This document shows, one piece after another, positions 16,930 through 23,527 of a DNA stretch of 64,000 nucleotides; the first letter of the stretch is position 1; every line of letters starts with the position of its first letter. Both the position numbers and the translations under genes were made by a program. The notes under the pieces are model-generated. The model did not search any database. It had not been told where the DNA came from and saw only the letters and a list, made by a program, of their open reading frames with translations. Source of the stretch: Aestuariibaculum suncheonense (GTDB lineage: Bacteria > Bacteroidota > Bacteroidia > Flavobacteriales > Flavobacteriaceae); contig NZ_JACVXC010000003.1 in the NCBI RefSeq assembly GCF_014596935.1, positions 496,001-560,000 on the forward strand. Direction: 5' to 3'.

Positions 16930-17490
16930 ATGAAACTTTATATTAAATATATGGTAAGCTTAAGATGCAAACTTTTCGTTAAAAACGAGTTAGAAAAGCT
17001 AGGGTTACACTACATACGTATTGAACTTGGAATGATTGAAATAAAAGAAGATATTTCTGAATCTCAAAAACAGGAATTCAAATCAAATTTAGCTATTTCA
17101 GGGTTAGAATTAATAGACGATAATAGAAGTATTCTTATAGATAAAATAAAAAACGTCATTATAGAAATGATTCATTATTCTGATGAATTCCCAAAAGTTA
17201 ATTATTCAGATTACATAGCACAAAAATTGAATTATGATTACATGTATTTATCTAATTTGTTTTCAGAAGTAAAAGGAATTACTATTCAGCATTTTATTAT
17301 CAAACACAAAATAGAAAGAGCAAAAGAATTGATTCTTTACAATGAACTTAATCTCACTGAAATCGCCTATAAATTGAATTACAGTAGTGTTGCTCATTTA
17401 TCCAACCAATTTAAAAAAGTTACAGGACACACACCTTCCTTTTATAAAAAAATCGGACAAAAAAGAAAGTTGAATCTTGAGAACCTGTAA
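16930..17490 (+). CDS. AraC-type helix-turn-helix transcriptional regulator
   Basis: The 186-residue protein (from the ATG just inside a TTG) has an N-terminal ~80-residue domain of unknown fold (MKLYIKYMVSLRCKLFVKNELEKLGL). A C-terminal AraC domain with two helix-turn-helix units follows (YIAQKLNYDYMYLSNLFSEVKG and LNLTEIAYKLNYSSVAHLSNQFKKVTGHTPS). Small regulators like this are common in Flavobacteriia next to stress genes. The CsbD-like gene follows on the same strand and is a likely target. It belongs to a four-gene plus-strand group surrounded by minus-strand genes. Confidence 0.9.
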   Translation: MKLYIKYMVSLRCKLFVKNELEKLGLHYIRIELGMIEIKEDISESQKQEFKSNLAISGLELIDDNRSILIDKIKNVIIEMIHYSDEFPKVNYSDYIAQKLNYDYMYLSNLFSEVKGITIQHFIIKHKIERAKELILYNELNLTEIAYKLNYSSVAHLSNQFKKVTGHTPSFYKKIGQKRKLNLENL

Positions 17491-17512
17491 CATATGTAAT
17501 CATAGATGTCAG

Positions 17513-17525
17513 TTGTGTAACACAA
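17513..17525 (+). promoter_or_regulatory. Small palindrome upstream of the CsbD-like gene, possible operator
   Basis: TTGTGTAACACAA is a perfect inverted repeat around a central A. It lies about 65 nt before the CsbD-like ATG and about 20 nt before a near-consensus -7 box (CATCTTTG). It could bind the AraC-type regulator encoded just upstream or another factor; this is inference. Confidence 0.35.
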
Positions 17526-17589
17526 TTTGAGGCATTAGTTATCATCTTTGTGATAGTAGTACAATTAAGCACTACTTTAATTAATAATT

Positions 17590-17835
17590 ATGGAAACCAA
17601 GAATAAAGAAGGGGAGAAAAAAACAAGTGAACTATTTAAATTTAGTGGTGATTTGGATAAACAATCAAAAGCATTGCAAGTGAAATATCCAAAATTGTCT
17701 TCTGAAGATGTGAAATTTGAAAGTGGTAAAGAACTAGATTTAATCAAAAGATTAGAAAACAAGCTACAGAAGGACAGAAATGAAGTTGTAGGTATCTTAA
17801 AATCAAATTATAATAGCATTGCAAATGCAATCTAG
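17590..17835 (+). CDS. CsbD-like general stress protein
   Basis: The 81-residue hydrophilic protein has the CsbD-like pattern of flavobacterial stress proteins: LKxKYPKLSSEDVKFESGKELDLIKRLENKLQKDRNEVVGIL. The charged leader is longer than usual (METKNKEGEKKTSELFKFSGDLDKQS). CsbD-like proteins are induced by general stress; their molecular role is unknown. It follows the AraC-type regulator and is followed by a clear terminator, so it is probably transcribed alone. Confidence 0.75.
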   Translation: METKNKEGEKKTSELFKFSGDLDKQSKALQVKYPKLSSEDVKFESGKELDLIKRLENKLQKDRNEVVGILKSNYNSIANAI

Positions 17836-17862
17836 AATTTTAAGTTAAGTCTATAGTATTAA

Positions 17863-17891
17863 GAACAGTTTTTTATTAAACTGTTTTTTTT
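17863..17891 (+). terminator. Terminator after the CsbD-like gene
   Basis: The AACAGTTT / AAACTGTT stem with a 6-nt loop is followed by nine T. It lies about 28 bases after the stop codon. Confidence 0.8.
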
Positions 17892-17967
17892 TGTCAGTTT
17901 TACTTTAAATCAGTGATTTATGTAACTATAGCTATAAGGTGTATAACTTAATAGGCTATCTCATAGT

Positions 17968-18058
17968 TATATTTGCATAGCTATTAATCAGTTAGTGAGT
18001 TTCAGATTATTAATTTATTTGGAATTAGAAAAGCAGACTTAAAAGTCTGCTTTCTTGT
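17968..18058 (+). ncRNA. Candidate small RNA or attenuated leader ahead of the 37-aa gene
   Basis: A perfect TATATTTG -7 box (17968-17975) is followed by about 80 nt without an ORF. A hairpin then follows (AAAGCAGACTT / AAGTCTGCTTT) with a T-rich tail. This would give a transcript of about 78 nt. It could instead be a leader with a terminator controlling the next small gene. No known RNA family was recognised. The rest of the gap from 17836 holds nothing else I can name. Confidence 0.35.
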
Positions 18059-18149
18059 TTTGATGAAATATATGAAGCATATAACTACAGTTTTCATCTG
18101 TATAAAATAAAGTATAACGCCTTATTAATTAACGTTAAAAATTATAACC

Positions 18150-18263
18150 ATGTCTAAAGAAAAAAGCGGCAAAGCTAAAAATAGTAAAACAGCACCAACT
18201 AAGACTGCCAAAGAAAAGAAACAAGCTAAAGCAGAAAAGAAACGAATAAAAAGGGATGAGTAA
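18150..18263 (+). CDS. 37-residue Lys/Ala-rich basic protein
   Basis: The frame runs ATG to TAA and encodes MSKEKSGKAKNSKTAPTKTA followed by a tail of KEKKQAKAEKKRIKRDE. It has no hydrophobic segment, is strongly positive, and recalls the Lys/Ala/Pro tails of histone-like or nucleic-acid-binding peptides. The cupin gene starts 14 bases later on the same strand, which suggests coexpression. The skewed composition and position support a real gene, but no family can be named with certainty. Confidence 0.6.
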   Translation: MSKEKSGKAKNSKTAPTKTAKEKKQAKAEKKRIKRDE

Positions 18264-18277
18264 ATACAATTCGAGTT

Positions 18278-18628
18278 ATGAAGAATTATGAATTTGAAAA
18301 ACTTAAGGCATTCAATATTAACGATAATTTGAAATATGTTTCGAATACTATTATTGTTAAACACATTTTAAATGAAAAAACAGGCAATATAATGGCTTTA
18401 GCGTTGGACTATGGTAAAGTGTATGAGCCAAAACTAACACCTTTTTCAACTTTTGTGAATGTCATTGAAGGGAAAGCAGAAATTGTAGTAGACAATAAAT
18501 CTACATATTTACAAAAGAATGAATCCATGATTATTCCTGGTCATGTATTATATACAATAGAAGCTAATGAAAGGTTTAAGATGCTTTCAATAATTTTAAA
18601 AAGTGGCTATGATGATTTAGAGCCATAA
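18278..18628 (+). CDS. Cupin domain protein
   Basis: The 116-residue protein is a single small cupin barrel: PFSTFVNVIEGKAEIVVDNKSTYLQKNESMIIPGHVLYTIEANERFKMLSIILK. The usual metal His pair of motif 1 is missing (PKLTPFSTFVNV), although one His remains in PGHVLYTI. It may therefore bind metal weakly or not at all. Such proteins are common small stress or sensor proteins in Bacteroidota. It ends the plus-strand islet and converges on the TlpA-like gene. Confidence 0.8.
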   Translation: MKNYEFEKLKAFNINDNLKYVSNTIIVKHILNEKTGNIMALALDYGKVYEPKLTPFSTFVNVIEGKAEIVVDNKSTYLQKNESMIIPGHVLYTIEANERFKMLSIILKSGYDDLEP

Positions 18629-18658
18629 CACAAAATCAAATAATTATGAGTAATTTAT

Positions 18659-19915
18659 TTAAATCAGTCGAGATTCTAATTCTTCTCTAACTTCTTCTGC
18701 TGTTGGGTCTTTTGCAATAATAAGTCCATTTTCATCAATTAGAAATATTCCACCGCCTCCGCCATCAACATTATATTTTTGCCAAATATTATTTTGTCTG
18801 TCGAGCTCAACTAAATTTAGCCAAGGCCATTTTTCTTTTTCAAGAAAGTTGACTAATCTCTTAGTGTTTTTTCGTTCTCCTGCGACTCCTATTATTGTAA
18901 AACCTTTGTCCTTAAACTCTTCATATATAGGTATCATTGTTCTGCTTTTGGCTATACAAGGTCCGCACCAAGTTGCCCATAAATCTAATAGAACTATTTT
19001 TCCATTGATTTTCTCAGAAAGTTTTATTTTATTTCCATTTAAGTCAGGTGCCGTAAAGTCAGTATATTTTTTTCCAACTTTTATGTTCTCAATTGCTTCT
19101 GTTAAGTTTGCAGCTAATTTGTTGTATGGATGATTAGGGTTTGCTTTTGAAAGTTTCTGAAAATTATTTTTTGCCAAATTAATATCCATATTATCTTTAT
19201 TATACATAAGGTCTTTAATAAAGAATGAATACGATACTATAGTAGGATTATTTTCTATATATGTTTGCTGAAACCTTTTTTGCTCATCGTAGATTGGATT
19301 TAATTTGTTTTCTATACGTTCTGCTTTAGGACTTAAATGTTGATTAACCTCTTTTAAATCATCAATTTTTTTATAAATAATAATTTTTTCATCGTGGTTT
19401 TTAGCTTTCCTTAATTCTGCATATAGTGTTTTTGCTTTGTCGCTATGATACTGATCATTTTCAAACAGTTTTTTCATACTGTCGTGTAAAGGTTGTATTC
19501 TAGAGTTGAATGTATTGTCATAACTTTCTTTATACTCTTTATATTCTGAATTTAGTTTACCGCCAATAACTAAATTTTTATCAAACTCTTCTTCCGAATA
19601 TATTGTCAAATTAATTTTGTCATTCTCTAAGAATAAAGGCATATATCTTCCTCCTTGATTTTTTGCTTTTCCTAAAAATAACTCAACAGATTCTGGGAAC
19701 TCTAGCTTTGCTCTATAATGAAATGTTCCATCTTTAACAGGTATTTCAATCAATGAGTCAGAATCAAAATATTGTCCAGCCTTGACTAGCAGAATTGACT
19801 CAGTATCTGTCCCTACAGTTTTTCCATTAATCTCAAGAAACGAGTCGCTTTTAGATGAACAATTAAAAAAGAGTATTGTTATTGATAGTAGTAGGAATCT
19901 TGTCATTAGTTTCAT
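18659..19915 (-). CDS. TlpA-like thioredoxin-fold lipoprotein with DUF4369-like N-terminus
   Basis: The 418-residue protein has a lipoprotein signal (ILFFNC). The N-terminal half is of the DUF4369 kind found in Bacteroidota redox lipoproteins. The C-terminal thioredoxin domain has the redox motif W-C316-G-P-C320. After the motif the usual cis-Pro loop is replaced by VDGGGGGIFLID, so the conserved cis-proline is absent. It should reduce or exchange disulfides in the periplasm. A second possible ATG lies three codons in. It is the last minus-strand gene before the plus-strand islet, and its leader has TTCGGTTTTAA. Confidence 0.88.
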   Translation of the reverse strand: MKLMTRFLLLSITILFFNCSSKSDSFLEINGKTVGTDTESILLVKAGQYFDSDSLIEIPVKDGTFHYRAKLEFPESVELFLGKAKNQGGRYMPLFLENDKINLTIYSEEEFDKNLVIGGKLNSEYKEYKESYDNTFNSRIQPLHDSMKKLFENDQYHSDKAKTLYAELRKAKNHDEKIIIYKKIDDLKEVNQHLSPKAERIENKLNPIYDEQKRFQQTYIENNPTIVSYSFFIKDLMYNKDNMDINLAKNNFQKLSKANPNHPYNKLAANLTEAIENIKVGKKYTDFTAPDLNGNKIKLSEKINGKIVLLDLWATWCGPCIAKSRTMIPIYEEFKDKGFTIIGVAGERKNTKRLVNFLEKEKWPWLNLVELDRQNNIWQKYNVDGGGGGIFLIDENGLIIAKDPTAEEVREELESRLI

Positions 19916-19921
19916 TAAGGT

Positions 19922-19932
19922 TTCGGTTTTAA
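19922..19932 (-). promoter_or_regulatory. Shared leader motif (TTCGGTTTTAA) before the TlpA-like gene
   Basis: The 11-base string is identical to the one before the serine hydrolase gene and lies 6 nt before this ATG. A weaker copy (TTTTCGGTTTAGC) occurs inside the neighbouring attC-like element. Confidence 0.4.
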
Positions 19933-19937
19933 ATTTT

Positions 19938-20023
19938 GCACAACGGTTCGTATAACCGCCAGTTATCGGTTTGGTTTACTTTGTTTTTCGGTTTAGCACT
20001 AGCGTTAGCATTGTTGTAGTGCA
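19938..20023 (-). repeat. attC-like intercistronic element (G)
   Basis: In the plus direction it opens GCACAACGGTTCGTATAACC and closes GCATTGTTGTAGTGC. The end cores GCACAAC and GTTGTAGTGC are inverted, and CACTAGCGTTAGC and CGGTTCGTATAACCG form inner stems. It lies between the 124-residue lipoprotein gene and the TlpA-like gene. It is one of the best-formed copies. Confidence 0.6.
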
Positions 20024-20027
20024 TTTT

Positions 20028-20402
20028 TTATTGTTTCGTCAGAGTGTATTTATCTCCATTTGTCTTTGTCAAAATCAACGAATTTCCATCCAGACTATAA
20101 TTCCATTCACCAGTTAAAATCAGACTCCAATCAAATTCAGCTGTCCAAGGACAAGCATTTTCGAAGGTAATTACATTGCCTGAGCTTGAATACGTGCCAT
20201 TACATAAAGCCGGAAATTTTACAACTTCACTTTCACCTCTCCAATTTCCATTATTAAATATTAACTCGACATTTGAATTATTTTCGCCTCGTTCAAAGAT
20301 TCCAATGTATTCACCATTAATTACAGCCTGCGGACTTTCATCATCGCTGTTACAAGATAGAATTAACATGAGTCCGATTAAAATTAAATTTTTTGACTTC
20401 AT
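20028..20402 (-). CDS. Small lipoprotein, beta-rich, function unknown
   Basis: The 124-residue protein has a lipoprotein signal ending LMLILSC. Acidic residues (NSDDE) follow directly, a pattern that in Bacteroidota can direct lipoproteins to the cell surface. The remainder is beta-rich (INGEYIGIFERGENNSNVELIFNNGNWRGES...NYSLDGNSLILTKTNGDKYTLTK), like a lipocalin or META-type small barrel. No specific function can be assigned. It is a single-gene unit between elements G and H. Confidence 0.75.
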   Translation of the reverse strand: MKSKNLILIGLMLILSCNSDDESPQAVINGEYIGIFERGENNSNVELIFNNGNWRGESEVVKFPALCNGTYSSSGNVITFENACPWTAEFDWSLILTGEWNYSLDGNSLILTKTNGDKYTLTKQ

Positions 20403-20454
20403 ACTTTATATTTATTAAGTAGATGCTTCTTTATATAAAACGTTGCATCAAATC

Positions 20455-20592
20455 CTACATAACGGTTAAACTTAAACTTCTCTTAAAAAAATAAACCAAT
20501 CCCCATAGTAGGCTAACCAACTACCGGTTCAGTCAACACGGCGTTCATGTTTGGCCGTACCGACCACACGAACGCTTAGTTATTGGCAGTAG
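20455..20592 (-). repeat. attC-like intercistronic element (H)
   Basis: In the plus direction it opens CTACATAACGGTTAAAC and closes AGTTATTGGCAGTAG. The first and last bases (CTAC/GTAG) and the AACGG/TATTGG region are roughly inverted. Inside, CACGGCGTTCATGTTTGGCCG and CGAACGC add stems. It lies between the two small lipoprotein genes. Confidence 0.5.
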
Positions 20593-20596
20593 TTTT

Positions 20597-21325
20597 TTAA
20601 AACTCATTACAGTCAATTTCAAAATTCAATTCTGTCAATTCATTATCGTCAGTTTGATATGAGACAACTGGTGCGTAGTGAAAAATCGGACTATTGGAAT
20701 TATAATTTTCGATATACCAGAATTTAATATTAATTTCAGAATTTGGGCGAGTTTTTCTTTCAAACGACTCAAAATTATCATAGGTAAATTCAGTACCAAA
20801 GTCAAAATTGTCATTATATTCTATTCCAGTAATTAAAGGTGGTGTGTGATTATTTAAAACAGTGAGGTTAAATTTTAATTTAATTGGAATAAAAGCATTT
20901 AAATTTAGAATATTATTTTCCCCCTGAACTAAATTCGAAGTATCATAATCTCTATAAAATTCTCCAGAATTTGAAACAAATTCATAATAATAGGTGTTGT
21001 TTTCAGTTTCATTAAAAGCTAATAGATAATTTTCATCACTTCGTAAATTATAGTCAAAATCTAATTGGTAGTTTCCATCAATATCTGAATAAGTTGTTGC
21101 AATTTCTTTTGTACAATAATTGGGGCCCATTCCTCCATCAGGACACAACCAATATTTAATTAGTTTTATTTCAAAATTATTCACATCTAAATTTCGATGA
21201 TAGTCTTTAACAGTTCCAGAGATTGATGTCGGTGTTCCGGGTAATTCTTCTCTAACGTCATCTTTCTCACAAGAAAAAAATAATATTAACGATAGTGAGA
21301 TAATTAATAATTTAATTCTGTTCAT
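20597..21325 (-). CDS. Lipoprotein with carboxypeptidase-regulatory-like N-terminal domain
   Basis: The 242-residue protein has a lipoprotein signal (SLSLILFFSC) followed by acidic EKDD, a likely surface-export signal. Residues about 32-110 look like a carboxypeptidase-regulatory or CNA-B-type beta sandwich (TSISGTVKDYHRNLDVNNFEIKLI...SDIDGNYQLDFDY). The rest is beta-rich and not recognised. A paired Cys set (CPDGGMGPNYC) could form a disulfide. It is a single-gene unit between elements H and I. Confidence 0.7.
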   Translation of the reverse strand: MNRIKLLIISLSLILFFSCEKDDVREELPGTPTSISGTVKDYHRNLDVNNFEIKLIKYWLCPDGGMGPNYCTKEIATTYSDIDGNYQLDFDYNLRSDENYLLAFNETENNTYYYEFVSNSGEFYRDYDTSNLVQGENNILNLNAFIPIKLKFNLTVLNNHTPPLITGIEYNDNFDFGTEFTYDNFESFERKTRPNSEINIKFWYIENYNSNSPIFHYAPVVSYQTDDNELTELNFEIDCNEF

Positions 21326-21343
21326 AACATTTTTTTCAAATTA

Positions 21344-21480
21344 TTGCCAACGGTTTGTGTAAGGATAGTTGCGTGTGCGAGCAACTAACTTACTAAAAAT
21401 GGAACGAACCAGAGGAAAATCCGCAGGATTTTCCGAGTAGGCTAGAACCAAGCAATTATTTTTACACGGTGTTGTGCGTG
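21344..21480 (-). repeat. attC-like intercistronic element (I)
   Basis: In the plus direction it opens GCCAACGGTTTGTGTAAGG and closes TTACACGGTGTTGTGCG. Between them are TTGCGTGTGCGAGCAAC and the perfect hairpin GGAAAATCC-GCA-GGATTTTCC at 21414-21434. TTGTGTAAGG near the start pairs with TTTTTACACGG near the end. This is the most complete copy and a good query for a covariance search. Confidence 0.65.
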
Positions 21481-21481
21481 G

Positions 21482-22735
21482 TTATTTTTTGTCATTTCTA
21501 ATTATTTCACCTTCTTTCATGACAAAATAAACAGTCTTTATTGCCTCAATGTCCTTAAGAGGGTTGTTTTCAACAGCAATTATATCAGCATAATAATTAG
21601 GCTCAAGGATTCCTCTTTCATTATCAATGCCTAGAAGTTCAGCTGATTTGATTGTCATGGTCTGTAAAATATATGAAGCTGGTATTTCTGCTGCTTTCCA
21701 CGTTTCTAAAACTTTAAGACTCGATTGTACACGGTTTAATTCTGGCAAGTTAACAATGATATCTGTTCCAAAAGCCATTGGAGTCCCAATTTTATAAGCT
21801 CTTTTAAGTCTGTCAATAAGCATATTGTTTAAAGCTGTTGCTGTTTCAGAATCCATGCCATAAGCATACCAATTGTCATAAGAGAAGTCTGTGCCTACTA
21901 GAAAGATTCCTTTTTCTTTCATTAATTGAAGCTGTTCATTGCTCAATCCAAATCCGTGTTCAATTCCAGCTGCACCTCCTGAAATGACATTTGTCGCTGC
22001 TATACCTCCTTGTACATGAACAGTTACTTTTATATCGTATTTTTTTGCTTCGTCAACAGCTGCTTTTATATCTTCCTCATTATAAATTCCATTATCCTCA
22101 CTAACTAATTTAATTACAGTAGCACCATAATAAATATTCTTTCTTACAGCTTTCTTTATTTCATCAGGAGTATCTGCATCTATATATTCAAAATTCCAAA
22201 AATGTTCGTGCTCTGGATTCACACCGCTAGATTGTCCACCATAGGGGGCAATAATTTTACCTGCATATATAATAGTAGGACCTTGAACCCAACCTTTATT
22301 AATAGCTTTAATGATGTCTGCGGTGGCGTAGTTTGCATCATTACCTATTTCTTTAATTGTTGTGAATCCATTATCTAAAAATTCTTTAGCAACAACTGTT
22401 CCCCTTATTGCACGGAGAGATGTGCTTTCGCCTACGAATTTCTTTTCCATCTGAACATTTCTATGAGGATAGTTAGATGTTATATGAACATGGCAGTCCA
22501 TTAAACCAGGTAACACCCATGAGTTTGATAGGTCAATTATACTATCTGTCTTGTCATAGTTTAAGTTAGTTCCTACCTCCTTTATTTTACCATTTTGAAC
22601 AATTATTATTTGATTCTCCAAAATTTTGCCGTTACGAGCATCGAAGAAATGACCTGCCTTGATTACAGTATTTTGAGCATTTATTATTATTGAAGTTATA
22701 AGAAAGACTAAGAGAAATATTGTTTTTTTTGTCAT
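21482..22735 (-). CDS. Secreted metal-dependent amidohydrolase
   Basis: The 417-residue protein (from MTKKTIFLL) has a signal peptide cleaved near INAQ. The amidohydrolase TIM barrel shows H82-x-H84 in GLMDCHVHITS, a Lys for the bridging carbamate in ATVIKLVSED, His in VTVHVQG and GIEHGFG, and Asp in FGTDI, so the metal site looks complete. The group includes imidazolonepropionase- and prolidase-like enzymes. It likely hydrolyses a cyclic amide or dipeptide-like substrate in the periplasm. The frame continues 31 codons upstream, but the signal peptide fixes the start here. Confidence 0.9.
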   Translation of the reverse strand: MTKKTIFLLVFLITSIIINAQNTVIKAGHFFDARNGKILENQIIIVQNGKIKEVGTNLNYDKTDSIIDLSNSWVLPGLMDCHVHITSNYPHRNVQMEKKFVGESTSLRAIRGTVVAKEFLDNGFTTIKEIGNDANYATADIIKAINKGWVQGPTIIYAGKIIAPYGGQSSGVNPEHEHFWNFEYIDADTPDEIKKAVRKNIYYGATVIKLVSEDNGIYNEEDIKAAVDEAKKYDIKVTVHVQGGIAATNVISGGAAGIEHGFGLSNEQLQLMKEKGIFLVGTDFSYDNWYAYGMDSETATALNNMLIDRLKRAYKIGTPMAFGTDIIVNLPELNRVQSSLKVLETWKAAEIPASYILQTMTIKSAELLGIDNERGILEPNYYADIIAVENNPLKDIEAIKTVYFVMKEGEIIRNDKK

Positions 22736-22789
22736 TATATTTTGGCTTTTAGAGTTTTGTTTAGTCTTGATTTTAATTACGCACAACAT

Positions 22790-22819
22790 AAAAATAAACA
22801 CACTGGTGTGTTTATTTTT
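22790..22819. repeat. Perfect 14-bp inverted repeat upstream of the amidohydrolase gene
   Basis: The arms AAAAATAAACACAC and GTGTGTTTATTTTT are perfect around a 2-base centre. It lies about 55 nt before the amidohydrolase start and just beyond a GCACAAC core. It could be an operator, a terminator, or part of a truncated attC-like element. Confidence 0.55.
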
Positions 22820-22901
22820 ATTATACATACACCCAAATATACATAAACACCTACAAAAACTTGTATTTATTTAAGAAAATACATACTCAATTGAAAATCA
22901 A

Positions 22902-23020
22902 TTTTAGGGGTTTCCTTCGAGTCATGTTCGACATTCCTTCGGGGATTCTTCGGTAAAAACCTTATTTTACGGAGAAAACCCGAACAATTCCCGAAGGAAA
23001 CCCGAACCAAACCCCTGAAA
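22902..23020. repeat. Large imperfect palindrome rich in TTCGGG / CCCGAA
   Basis: TTTTAGGGGTTT at one end pairs with AAACCCCTGAAAA at the other. The centre CGGTAAAA...TTTTACGG also pairs. Between them TTCGGG-like motifs on the left are answered by CCCGAA on the right with several mismatches. The whole could fold into a hairpin of about 55 bp arms. It contains no ORF and lies just outside the cassette-like array. Confidence 0.6.
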
Positions 23021-23503
23021 AAAGCTAATTACATATTTAAAATCCTACAAATAAATACAAAAATTAAGGTTTTACGCTCTTAAAAGCCGTGTATCATAAT
23101 TGTAGCCATTCGGTTAACGGTTAACAACCCTTCTTTTTTGATTTGCTTAAAAAAGATCGTTTCAAAATATAAAGCACTCGTAATAAAGCATTTAAATCAA
23201 TAGTCATCCATAACCAATTCTTAATCATACCCGCTCTCGTTTCACACTTCACGATTACGCGATTTACGCTATCAAAGGCATAGCAAAGCCGTAGTTAAAG
23301 CGTAGATAAGCCCACCTTAAAGTATGGCTGTGTTAAAAACACAAAATAGGATAAAACCGGATCAAAAACGCAATATCAACTAAAATGCACTAAAACAACA
23401 ATTATGCACAAATTCAACAAAAGGGCAATGCTTTAATATGCCATGCGTTTAAATAAATCAAAACCCTGATACGCATTAGCCTACAATAATTTATTATTTC
23501 ATT
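23021..23503. other. Gene-free stretch before the CLC gene
   Basis: I see no credible ORF, RNA gene or mobile element here. There is a short repeat (GGTTAACGGTTAAC) near 23112. A fluoride riboswitch was looked for because of the downstream gene and was not recognised. Confidence 0.5.
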
Positions 23504-23511
23504 TATATTTG
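23504..23511 (+). promoter_or_regulatory. Probable -7 box (TATATTTG) for the CLC gene
   Basis: A perfect TAnnTTTG match lies 16 nt before the ATG, giving a leader of about 10 nt. No -33 TTG at standard spacing was seen. Confidence 0.45.
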
Positions 23512-23527
23512 TGTCTTATTGCAGCTT

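Noticed and set aside
22736-22828. N-terminal extension of the amidohydrolase frame (31 codons)
   Set aside because: The inner ATG begins a clean signal peptide, and the extension covers the palindrome and upstream control region.
23041-23527. Fluoride (crcB) riboswitch upstream of the CLC gene
   Set aside because: The gap was read for the conserved crcB pattern and no convincing match was seen by eye.
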